Shown here: in pieces, positions 1 through 5,099 of the stretch
Position numbering within the stretch: position 1 is the first letter of the stretch
How the letters are laid out: every line of letters starts with the position of its first letter
NCBI GenBank assembly: GCA_015661855.1
Contig: DQVH01000039.1
Span: forward strand, 1 to 6,803
DNA: 6,803 bases
From: Desulfurococcales archaeon
GTDB taxonomy: Archaea; Thermoproteota; Thermoprotei_A; CAZTBM01; SZUA-1508
Direction of reading: 5' to 3'
Program-made: the position numbers and the translations under genes
Notes under the pieces: model-generated
Seen by the model: the letters and a program-made list of their open reading frames with translations, nothing else
Told to the model about the DNA's origin: nothing
Database searches by the model: none

Positions 1-329
1 AAAGTTGGTGGAAGCTGGAAGAGATAAAAATCTATATATTGATGTAGAGGTTTAAATAGATTATAAAATTTCCTCCAAACATCTAGAGCTTTCACAGATA
101 ATCTTCTCAAATGGGTTATGGATCTATGCACTTTTACACTCCACCTAATACCCTTACTCCTTCTAGCCCATGAGATTACCTGGTTAGGATAGGGGAATCT
201 ATAAAATGATGCATTAAGCTCTACAGCATTCAAACCTGAATTCTCTACATACCATTCAAAGTTACCTTTAGGATTCCAATCGTAAAGCCATCCAGAAGTA
301 CCAACATAAACCTCCAAACTAGAACTCAA
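1..329 (-). CDS. DUF72 (YecE-like) family protein, N-terminal part, cut by the window edge
   Basis: I translated the minus strand from 329 to the edge and found about 109 codons open with no stop. The product begins LSSSLEVYVGTSGWLYDW and continues with a VELNASFYRFP segment, WARRSKGIRWSVKVHRSITH, and finally FYLFQLPPTF at the edge. The early YVGTSGW strand, the VE(L/I)N-x-[ST]-FYR motif and the later Q-L-P-P segment are hallmarks of DUF72, a TIM-barrel family of unknown biochemical role that is widespread in archaea and bacteria. The start is taken as TTG at 329: an in-frame stop lies at 335-333, and a GGTGA-containing purine run sits just upstream. A second TTG at 317 is possible but too close to the conserved YVGTSGW strand. 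The rest of the gene (family members are about 230-280 residues) lies left of the window. It is divergent from the gene at 477. Family identity is firm; function is unknown. Confidence 0.85.
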   Translation of the reverse strand, partial: MSSSLEVYVGTSGWLYDWNPKGNFEWYVENSGLNAVELNASFYRFPYPNQVISWARRSKGIRWSVKVHRSITHLRRLSVKALDVWRKFYNLFKPLHQYIDFYLFQLPPT

Positions 330-377
330 CCCTCACCCCTCAACTACTAGGTAACCGTATTCCCGTAAAATGTGTAG

Positions 378-411
378 TCTTAAAGTAGAGGTTAACCTAT
401 ACACTTTAAAC
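378..411. promoter_or_regulatory. Shared divergent promoter region with nested dyad symmetry
   Basis: Between the DUF72 gene and the gene at 477 there is an inverted pair, TTAAAGT (380-386) and ACTTTAA (403-409), flanking a perfect 10-bp palindrome AGGTTAACCT (389-398). Read outward, each arm looks like a crenarchaeal TATA box. The right arm would start transcription near 435 for the gene at 477, and the left arm near 355 for the DUF72 gene starting at 329. A palindrome set between two outward TATA boxes is a typical position for an operator controlling both genes. The promoter assignment is inferred from sequence and spacing; the dyad itself is directly visible. Confidence 0.45.
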
Positions 412-476
412 TAGAGCTTAAGGGTAAAGTTAAGTTTTCAAACATCATCCATTAAATATTAGAGGTGTGTTTGGTT

Positions 477-716
477 ATGGTTAAGGGCTACATAATTGAT
501 AGCATTATTAAGAGTATTATTTCTAAACGTGATCCTCAAGGATACTATGTAATACCGTTAAGGAATAAACCTGAACTTAATAGTTTACTTAGTAGGTTTA
601 AAGGTTTAAATGTAGAATCCTACGGTAGTATAGTTATAGTTAGAACTAAGTCTAGGGATATCGCTAAGAGGATTATTAGGGATGCTCTAAGGTGTGGTTT
701 AGTAGATTCTACATGA
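477..716 (+). CDS. Small unrecognised protein (79 aa)
   Basis: The protein starts MVKGYIIDSIIKSII and has alternating strand and helix character: YYVIPL, then a helix ELNSLLSRF, a strand SIVIVRT, and a helix DIAKRIIRDALRCGL. That suggests a small alpha/beta domain rather than random sequence. I do not recognise the family. The frame is open from GTG 465, but ATG 477 is preferred. GAGGTG (462-467) lies exactly 9 nt before this ATG, the same spacing seen at two other genes here, and the GTG at 465 is part of that binding site. The 3' end overlaps the convergent gene at 709 by 8 bp. There are no membrane segments or metal-binding motifs. It is likely a real gene because of its ribosome binding site, promoter and protein-like composition. 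Confidence 0.65.
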   Translation: MVKGYIIDSIIKSIISKRDPQGYYVIPLRNKPELNSLLSRFKGLNVESYGSIVIVRTKSRDIAKRIIRDALRCGLVDST

Positions 717-1071
717 AATCTGTTAGTGATTTAACTTTAGCCTCTCTTGGAGGGCCATTACTTAGTAGCCACTCTTTAACCTTATCTCTAGACCTTAAAC
801 GGTAGAGTAGTTTAACTGCTTCATCGTATACCCTCAGTAACTCCTCCTTTACATCCTTAGGGTATCCTAGTTTAGGTATTATAGCGTATCTTGCATAATT
901 TAATGATTTTACTGCATGATCGAAGTCTATATTCCCTAGTACGTAATGGCTAAATACATCCTCTATCTTATAGAATGCTTCATAGTAGTCTCGTGAAAAC
1001 TCTCTACCACCCTTAACTGGTGGTGGTCTAGGGTTAAACCTTAAATCTTTAAGATTAAACCTTTTACCCAT
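709..1071 (-). CDS. Unrecognised helical protein (120 aa), second gene of a two-gene unit
   Basis: The N-terminus is basic and proline-rich (MGKRFNLKDLRFNPRPPPVKGG). It is followed by predicted helices: residues 26-45 with aromatic residues (REFSRDYYEAFYKIEDVFSH), 50-66 (FDHAVKSLNYARYAI), and 72-101 (PKDVKEELLRVYDEAVKLLYRLRSR). There is no signal peptide, membrane segment or recognisable catalytic motif. The basic tail could contact nucleic acid, but this is only a guess. ATG 1071 is preceded by AGAGGT about 11 nt upstream, inside the 25-bp gap after the gene ending at 1097, so the two are probably co-transcribed. Its last 8 bp overlap the convergent gene ending at 716. The family is not recognised. 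Confidence 0.65.
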   Translation of the reverse strand: MGKRFNLKDLRFNPRPPPVKGGREFSRDYYEAFYKIEDVFSHYVLGNIDFDHAVKSLNYARYAIIPKLGYPKDVKEELLRVYDEAVKLLYRLRSRDKVKEWLLSNGPPREAKVKSLTDFM

Positions 1072-1096
1072 GGGTATTATAAACCTCTAGCTAATA

Positions 1097-1468
1097 TTAG
1101 TGTGGTTTTATCTTACTATATGGTTTTACACGTTTAAGTTTTACATTAAACTTTCTAGCTAGTTCAGCTAGCTCTCTAGGTATTCTCAGTGAACCATATA
1201 TTACTAGTACTGGCTTAGCATTAGCATGTTTAGCTTTCTCAACTAGACTTCTTAGTGAATCTTCACTAACATCCTTTATATTACTGTATACGTCTACAGC
1301 TATAGCTTCACCACGCTTTCTAGCTAGAAATCCTAACTTACCTACTGGAGTTTCATAGTTTAATTTAACATCATACCCTGCTGCAATATATAATGCTGCT
1401 ACCTTCCCTACAATACCACCATCTCTTACAACTCTCCTAATGGATTGAGCAACCCACGTCCACGACAT
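1097..1468 (-). CDS. PD-(D/E)XK-like small protein lacking the catalytic residues (123 aa)
   Basis: From ATG 1468 the protein has an N-terminal helix leading to YIAAGYDVKLNYETPVG, then KLGFLARKRGEAIAVDVYS, then a helix (EDSLRSLVEKAKHA), a strand (KPVLVIYGS) and a final helix. This order, and especially the hairpin G-x-x-D-(L/V)-x-A-x-(K/R)-x-G-x-x-(I/V)-A-V-(E/D)-x-K, is that of small archaeal nucleases of the PD-(D/E)XK fold, such as Holliday junction resolvase relatives. Here the hairpin Asp is replaced by Gly46, and the E-x-K motif reads Asp59-Val60-Tyr61, so nuclease activity looks lost. It may act as a DNA-binding or structural relative. The assignment is by fold pattern only. GGTG (1482-1479) lies 9 nt before ATG 1468; the in-frame GTG at 1480 is part of that site. 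Gene 1071-709 follows after 25 bp. Confidence 0.6.
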   Translation of the reverse strand: MSWTWVAQSIRRVVRDGGIVGKVAALYIAAGYDVKLNYETPVGKLGFLARKRGEAIAVDVYSNIKDVSEDSLRSLVEKAKHANAKPVLVIYGSLRIPRELAELARKFNVKLKRVKPYSKIKPH

Positions 1469-1554
1469 AACCGTATACACCTAGAGTTTAAGTCTTTCCA
1501 GGAGCTTTCAATTCTAATGCTACACCCTCTACTACACCATTCTAAAGGAGAATA

Positions 1555-1565
1555 CTATTTAAACC
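1555..1565 (-). promoter_or_regulatory. Candidate TATA box for the 1468-709 gene pair
   Basis: On the minus strand GGTTTAAATAG matches the archaeal TATA box style and is preceded by a purine-rich GAGG that could act as a BRE. Transcription would start near 1533, giving a leader of roughly 65 nt before ATG 1468. It is the best TATA-like element upstream of that gene. Confidence 0.4.
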
Positions 1566-1596
1566 CTCCTATACTAAGCTATTAAACTCAACTTAT

Positions 1597-1611
1597 ACAT
1601 GATAATCATGT
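1597..1611. repeat. 15-bp perfect inverted repeat in the divergent intergenic region
   Basis: ACATGAT and ATCATGT are exact reverse complements around a single central A (1604). The site lies about 30 bp upstream of the TATA box that drives the leftward gene pair and upstream of the C/D sRNA gene. It could be an operator for a dimeric regulator. No factor can be named from sequence. Confidence 0.4.
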
Positions 1612-1664
1612 TAATAGTGTATAGTAGATAAGGATATGTACGTGTATACTACAATACTTACTAG

Positions 1665-1723
1665 GTGATGAACGTTACCGACCACTACGGATCTTAAAGT
1701 ATGAAGAGGTGGCGGCTGACTGA
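1665..1723 (+). ncRNA. Box C/D guide sRNA, dual guide to 16S rRNA helix 18
   Basis: The order is box C GTGATGA (1665-1671, exact RUGAUGA), a 16-nt D' guide, box D' CGGA (1688-1691, one change from CUGA), a 9-nt linker, box C' ATGAAGA (1701-1707, one change), a 12-nt D guide (1708-1719), and box D CTGA (1720-1723). The total of 59 nt is usual for archaeal C/D sRNAs. The D guide GGCGGCTGA pairs for 9 bp with the conserved archaeal 16S segment UCAGCCGCC, extended by a G-U and a C-G pair. By the D+5 rule it should direct 2'-O-methylation of C522 (E. coli numbering). The D' guide CCGACCACT pairs for 9 bp with AGUGGUCGG a little further on, predicting G550. Both targets lie in or beside the 530 loop, and two guides aiming at neighbouring sites is typical. 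The 16S sequence and numbering are recalled, not looked up. No clear terminal stem is seen. It ends just before the trpB TATA box. Confidence 0.8.
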
Positions 1724-1728
1724 TACAA

Positions 1729-1738
1729 CTTATAAATA
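1729..1738 (+). promoter_or_regulatory. trpB promoter (TATA box)
   Basis: CTTATAAATA is a near-ideal crenarchaeal TATA box with an A-rich ACAA stretch just upstream as a possible BRE. Transcription would begin near 1760, giving a leader of about 45 nt before trpB. It starts only 5 nt after box D of the sRNA gene, so sRNA termination and trpB initiation are packed together. Confidence 0.6.
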
Positions 1739-1797
1739 CTACTCCATAGGTTACACTTTTATATCATAGTGGGATAACTGTGGTACTGGTGGTTTTA

Positions 1798-1815
1798 ATG
1801 CACCAATGGATTTAA
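1798..1815 (+). CDS. Possible five-codon leader ORF (MHQWI) overlapping the trpB start
   Basis: ATG at 1798 opens a five-codon frame with a Trp codon (1807-1809) just before its penultimate Ile and a TAA at 1813-1815. GGTGG (1788-1792) ends 5 nt before this ATG, a better distance than the 13 nt separating it from the trpB ATG at 1806. The Trp codon overlaps the trpB start codon in another frame. This may be chance; it is listed because its position and its Trp codon would suit translational control of trpB. Confidence 0.2.
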   Translation: MHQWI

Positions 1816-3161
1816 AGTCTATAAGGGTACTCTTGAACCCCGATTTAACACCAAACAAGTGGTATAATATTTTACATGAGATAGGTTGTGAAATTCCACC
1901 ACCAATACTACCAAACGGTAAACCTATAGAAAAACATCTTCTTGAGAAACTTTTTGCACGAGAGCTTGTTAGACAGGAATTTAGTAGTGAAGAGTATATA
2001 GTGATACCTGAAGATGTTAGAGAAGTCTATGTTGAACTTGGTAGGCCAACACCACTTGTTAGAGCAGTTAGACTAGAGAGGATACTAGATACTCCAGCAA
2101 GAATATACTATAAGTATGAGGGTGTATACCCTACTGGAAGTCATAAACTAAATACTGCTATTGCACAAGTATACTACAACATGGTTGAAGGTGTTGAAAG
2201 AGTAGTTACCGAGACTGGAGCTGGACAGTGGGGTACAGCTCTATCGCTAGCTGGAGCAATATTCAATGTTAAAGTGAGAGTGTTTATGGTTAAAAGTAGC
2301 TACATACAGAAGCCATACCGTAGAATACTAATGGAACTCTATGGTGCAGAAGTGTATCCAAGCCCTAGTAGTATAACTAGTTTTGGTAGGAGAATTCTAA
2401 GTGAAGATCCGGATAACCCAGGTAGTCTAGGTATAGCTATAAGTGAGGCTATAGAGGATGTAATGAATAATGATAATAGTAAGTACTGTCTAGGTAGTGT
2501 ACTTAACCATGTACTACTACACCAAACAATTATAGGTCTTGAAGCTAAAAAGCAAATGGAGATTATTGGTGAATACCCAGACTACATTGTAGGATGTGTT
2601 GGTGGAGGAAGTAATTTCGCTGGTATATCATACCCTTTCATAAAGGATAAATTGAAGGGTAAAAGTAGTATAGAGTTTATTGCTGTAGAGTCAAAGGCAT
2701 GCCCTACACTAACTAGAGGAGTATACACATACGACTATGGAGATACAGCTAGACTAACACCACTACTAAAAATGTATACTATCGGGCATAAGTATAGTGT
2801 ACCACCAATACATGCTGGTGGCTTAAGATATCATGGATGTGCACCAACACTATCACTACTAGTAAGTAAAGGTATAGTTAAACCAGTAGCTTACGGTCAG
2901 AGAGAAGTCTTTAAAGCAGCACATATATTCGCTTTAGCAGAAGGTATTGTTCCAGCACCAGAATCAGCTCATGCAGTAAAAGCTGTAATAGATTTAGCAT
3001 TAAAGGCTAAAAAGAGGAGAGAGAAAGTAACAATACTATTCAATCTAAGTGGCCACGGACTACTAGACATGCAAGGGTATCTAGAGTACTTAGAGGGTAA
3101 ACTAGCTGACTACGAGCCTAAAAATATAGATCTATCATACTTGCCAAAAATTAAAACTTAA
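1806..3161 (+). CDS. trpB: Tryptophan synthase beta chain, TrpB2 type
   Basis: This PLP enzyme condenses indole with L-serine to give L-tryptophan in the cytoplasm. Visible motifs are [10 protein letters not shown] (109-118) with Schiff-base Lys114, ETGAGQWG (136-143) with the catalytic-type Glu136, the PLP phosphate loop GGGSN (266-270), [12 protein letters not shown] (294-305), HAGGLRYHG (336-344), and NLSGHG (413-418) near the cofactor ring. GAGQWG instead of GAGQHG, GSHK instead of GAHK, the extended N-terminus (KWYNI) and a length of 451 aa all mark the TrpB2 class rather than the roughly 400-aa TrpB1 class. TrpB2 enzymes often work without a tightly bound alpha subunit, and no trpA or other trp gene is adjacent, so indole salvage is a likely role (inference). 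ATG 1806 is the only plausible start, as the frame has none upstream. Its 3' end overlaps the convergent YIP1-like gene by 11 bp. Confidence 0.95.
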   Translation: MDLKSIRVLLNPDLTPNKWYNILHEIGCEIPPPILPNGKPIEKHLLEKLFARELVRQEFSSEEYIVIPEDVREVYVELGRPTPLVRAVRLERILDTPARIYYKYEGVYPTGSHKLNTAIAQVYYNMVEGVERVVTETGAGQWGTALSLAGAIFNVKVRVFMVKSSYIQKPYRRILMELYGAEVYPSPSSITSFGRRILSEDPDNPGSLGIAISEAIEDVMNNDNSKYCLGSVLNHVLLHQTIIGLEAKKQMEIIGEYPDYIVGCVGGGSNFAGISYPFIKDKLKGKSSIEFIAVESKACPTLTRGVYTYDYGDTARLTPLLKMYTIGHKYSVPPIHAGGLRYHGCAPTLSLLVSKGIVKPVAYGQREVFKAAHIFALAEGIVPAPESAHAVKAVIDLALKAKKRREKVTILFNLSGHGLLDMQGYLEYLEGKLADYEPKNIDLSYLPKIKT

Positions 3162-3828
3162 TACTCTCAATAGTTACCGTTACATTCAATAGTATTACGA
3201 ATAAAGCTAGTAACATAACTAATATAAGTATGATAACCATCGATAATACAGCTCTAATAACACTAAACCTATGTACCTCTGATAGAGCACATACAGCTAG
3301 TATTAAACCCCACATGGTGAGGACTAAAAGTACGAGAATGTACACTCCCACTGATATAACTGGGTTTAAAAGTATAAGTATTGGTAGTATTAGTGCCAAA
3401 AGAAACAATGGTACCCATGAATGTGAGAGTGCTATAAGCGTATCCTCAAGTCTACCAATACCTCCAAGTAGCTTACATGAGATATGTATTAACAGTCCAC
3501 CAACAACCCAGTAACCTAAACCTAAGATTATAAAAGCAGTTATTGATGCAAGTAATAGAAGTCCACTAACAGGTACATTAATAAATTCCACCTGAATTAA
3601 GGGTAACAGTCTACTAGTAAGAAGTATTGTAATAGTTGCTCCAACAGTAACTGAGGATAATACCACTACTAGAAAGCTTATGAATAAACCACTCCTACTA
3701 GCAGCTAATACTCTTACACTCCTCCTTGAATCAACTAGTGAAATACCGAAATACTTAAACACTCTAATGATACTCAACCTACAATCAGCCCACACATGAA
3801 AAGCAATTACAGTAACTCTCTCATACAC
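3151..3828 (-). CDS. YIP1-family-like integral membrane protein (225 aa)
   Basis: There are about five hydrophobic segments: 48-70, 88-118 (possibly long or kinked, with [10 protein letters not shown]), 139-154, 158-181 and 190-218. The segment [22 protein letters not shown] (119-140) matches the characteristic archaeal/bacterial YIP1 pattern, in which GG-x-G plus a short helix leads into an S-x-x-P at the start of the next membrane helix. YIP1-domain proteins are membrane proteins of mostly unknown function in archaea. The basic N-terminal 45 residues should be cytoplasmic. The GTG start at 3828 lies only 3 nt after the stop of the upstream gene and has no clear ribosome binding site, which suggests translational coupling; GTG at codon 12 is an alternative. 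It is the last gene of the run starting at 4929 and overlaps the 3' end of trpB by 11 bp. Confidence 0.75.
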   Translation of the reverse strand: MYERVTVIAFHVWADCRLSIIRVFKYFGISLVDSRRSVRVLAASRSGLFISFLVVVLSSVTVGATITILLTSRLLPLIQVEFINVPVSGLLLLASITAFIILGLGYWVVGGLLIHISCKLLGGIGRLEDTLIALSHSWVPLFLLALILPILILLNPVISVGVYILVLLVLTMWGLILAVCALSEVHRFSVIRAVLSMVIILILVMLLALFVILLNVTVTIESIKF

Positions 3829-3831
3829 TTA

Positions 3832-4119
3832 CTATTTTCTCATTAAATCTAATATACTTTTAAGACCACTAAACCTAATTATAGTAGATAAGTCATCCCG
3901 ATAACACTTACAAATATAGTTAATTAGAGTTGGAGGTAATCCCGCTCTAGTAAGCTTCCACTTCAACATAAACAACCAAATCCTCCCATAAAACACTATT
4001 TTCAGTCTTATTTGAATATACAATTTAAGAAGGTGTATTAATAGAAGTATAAAAGGTAATATTATGCTTAAGAAGGTAAATACTATTCTAATTCTCTTAA
4101 TGTTCTCCTTAATGCTCAT
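3832..4119 (-). CDS. Small membrane protein with a C-terminal GLP motif (95 aa)
   Basis: A basic N-terminus (MSIKENIKRIR) precedes one clear membrane helix at 12-33 (IVFTFLSIILPFILLLIHLL), then a moderately hydrophobic, basic stretch to about 55 that may lie on the membrane surface. Residues 56-77 (LTRAGLPPTL, INYICKCYRDDL) form a motif shared with the first gene of this cluster: both have L-x2-[AS]-GLP-x2-[LI]-IN-x3-K-x-Y-x-D. The positive-inside rule is ambiguous because both flanks are basic. ATG 4119 is preceded by a purine-rich GAAGAG site. It sits 20 bp after the winged-helix gene and 3 bp before the YIP1-like gene, so all are likely on one transcript. The family is not recognised. Confidence 0.65.
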   Translation of the reverse strand: MSIKENIKRIRIVFTFLSIILPFILLLIHLLKLYIQIRLKIVFYGRIWLFMLKWKLTRAGLPPTLINYICKCYRDDLSTIIRFSGLKSILDLMRK

Positions 4120-4139
4120 AGCTCTTCAACTCTTAAAAG

Positions 4140-4529
4140 TTAAATACTTAATTTTACAAGAACTCTACTATCCCTCCTCTCTAAAACCACAATACCACTA
4201 CTAGCTAGTATTTTCAGCCTTTCAGATATTATTCTTCTTGAAGCTCTACCTCTAACCTCTTTAACTCTCCTAGTAAGCCCACTAATACTTATCCCGTCTT
4301 CAACACATAGAACTTCAATAAAAGCTTTAGACACATCATCCAGTACACCATACTTACTAATAGTATTTAGCATTCTACTAGCTGCTTTAAGAGCTAAGGC
4401 TAGAGGTATTGAGAATAACACTAACATCCCACTAACTACTCTCACTAAATAGTTAATATTCGAATTTAGATGTTTAGTTAACTCTTCAAGTTTCCTAAGT
4501 TTCCTCACAACATCCTCTATACCACTCAA
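4140..4529 (-). CDS. Membrane-anchored winged-helix protein (129 aa)
   Basis: Residues 5-24 form a charged coiled-coil-like helix (VVRKLRKLEELTKHLNSN). Residues 28-50 are a single membrane segment (LVRVVSGMLVLFSIPLALAL). Residues 66-128 fit a winged-helix DNA-binding domain: helices at about 67-76 and 82-91, a recognition helix at 96-110 (ASRRIISERLKILASS), and a two-strand wing at 113-127 (VVLERRDSRVLVKL). It is probably a transcription regulator tethered to the inner face of the membrane, possibly sensing the state of the neighbouring membrane proteins (inference from context). The start is uncertain. TTG 4529 is the first in-frame start, immediately after a TAA and with no clear ribosome binding site; GTG 4508 (codon 8) has GAGG 5 nt upstream and would shorten the coiled coil. 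The gene lies 37 bp after the 4929-4567 gene and 20 bp before the small membrane protein gene. Confidence 0.65.
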   Translation of the reverse strand: MSGIEDVVRKLRKLEELTKHLNSNINYLVRVVSGMLVLFSIPLALALKAASRMLNTISKYGVLDDVSKAFIEVLCVEDGISISGLTRRVKEVRGRASRRIISERLKILASSGIVVLERRDSRVLVKLSI

Positions 4530-4566
4530 TTACACTATATAATATTACTTTTCATCTTTACTGGTA

Positions 4567-4929
4567 TTACCCTCTAGCTTTTTCCTTCTCCTTTTCTGGA
4601 GTTGATGGTGTAACCTTTCTCCCATACTCGAATATTTTACCTAGTAGTTTCATTATGTTTATTCTCTCATCATAGTATCTTTTAACAAAATCATTAATTA
4701 TGTCATCAGGTAGTCCTGACTCCTTTAAGCTTCTATAGAAGTTTGCAATGTCTTTACCGAGTTTATCACCAGCAATATATGATTGAATAATTGATATAAT
4801 ATCTTTTAGTGGCCCAGTTATGTCTCTAAGAAACTCCGTTATTGCTGTTAAAGCTCCTTTAAGCTCTAGAATATCCTTAGAGACATCATTTTCCAGCTTC
4901 CCCTCTACACTCTTACGCTTCTCACTCAT
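4567..4929 (-). CDS. Unrecognised helical protein with a GLP motif (120 aa), first gene of a four-gene run
   Basis: It is predicted to be almost all helical and soluble. It has a charged N-terminus (MSEKRKSVEGKLENDVSK), an amphipathic stretch at about 22-55 (LKGALTAITEFLRDITGPLK, then DIISIIQSYIAG) that could pair with a membrane or a partner, and a motif at 68-89 (LKESGLPDDIINDFVKRYYDER). The C-terminal tail is rich in Pro, Glu and Lys. The motif matches that of the small membrane protein at 4119-3832 in 9 of 22 positions, with GLP, IN, K, Y and D identical. ATG 4929 is chosen because GGTG (4942-4939) lies 9 nt upstream; the in-frame GTG at 4941 is part of that site. A TATA box at 5027-5019 fits. 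No known family is recognised. Confidence 0.65.
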   Translation of the reverse strand: MSEKRKSVEGKLENDVSKDILELKGALTAITEFLRDITGPLKDIISIIQSYIAGDKLGKDIANFYRSLKESGLPDDIINDFVKRYYDERINIMKLLGKIFEYGRKVTPSTPEKEKEKARG

Positions 4930-5018
4930 ACCCTTAACCACCAGGTTAAAGTATACTCTGTTTACATAGATAGTTTTTCCTTACACAAGTGAATTAGGTT
5001 TGCACAGATGCTATCAGG

Positions 5019-5027
5019 CTTTAAAAG
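5019..5027 (-). promoter_or_regulatory. Candidate promoter of the 4929-3151 gene run
   Basis: On the minus strand CTTTTAAAG is a typical crenarchaeal TATA box. It would start transcription near 4997 and leave a leader of about 68 nt before ATG 4929. It lies in the 170-bp gap after glnA. The rest of that gap holds only a T-rich stretch on the minus strand (CTTTTATTC, about 5047-5039) that could help end the glnA transcript; I see no RNA gene or ORF there. Confidence 0.45.
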
Positions 5028-5099
5028 GTAGTATATGAATAAAAGATTATAGTGAAGCTATGATGCACTGTAGCCTCTAAAGTGTATTAAGGGTTAGTG

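Noticed and set aside
1481..1805. Search for a tRNA, riboswitch or Trp attenuator hairpin before trpB
   Set aside because: No cloverleaf with a TTC loop, no T-box and no strong alternative stems were found. Only the C/D sRNA, TATA boxes, the palindrome and the short leader frame are supportable.
3230..3514. Plus-strand open frame of 94 codons
   Set aside because: It lies wholly inside the YIP1-like gene on the other strand, has a Thr/Ser/Ile-rich composition with no domain features, and lacks a convincing ribosome binding site. It is a shadow frame.
5054..5075. ATGATGC followed by CTGT as a possible second C/D box RNA
   Set aside because: There is no proper D box, no C'/D' pair and the spacing is wrong. 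It is only a chance ATGATG.
5042..5078. Inverted AGTG/CACT pair after glnA as a hairpin terminator
   Set aside because: The arms are only 4 bp around an 11-nt loop with no following T-run on the right strand. A T-rich stretch is a weaker but more archaeal explanation.
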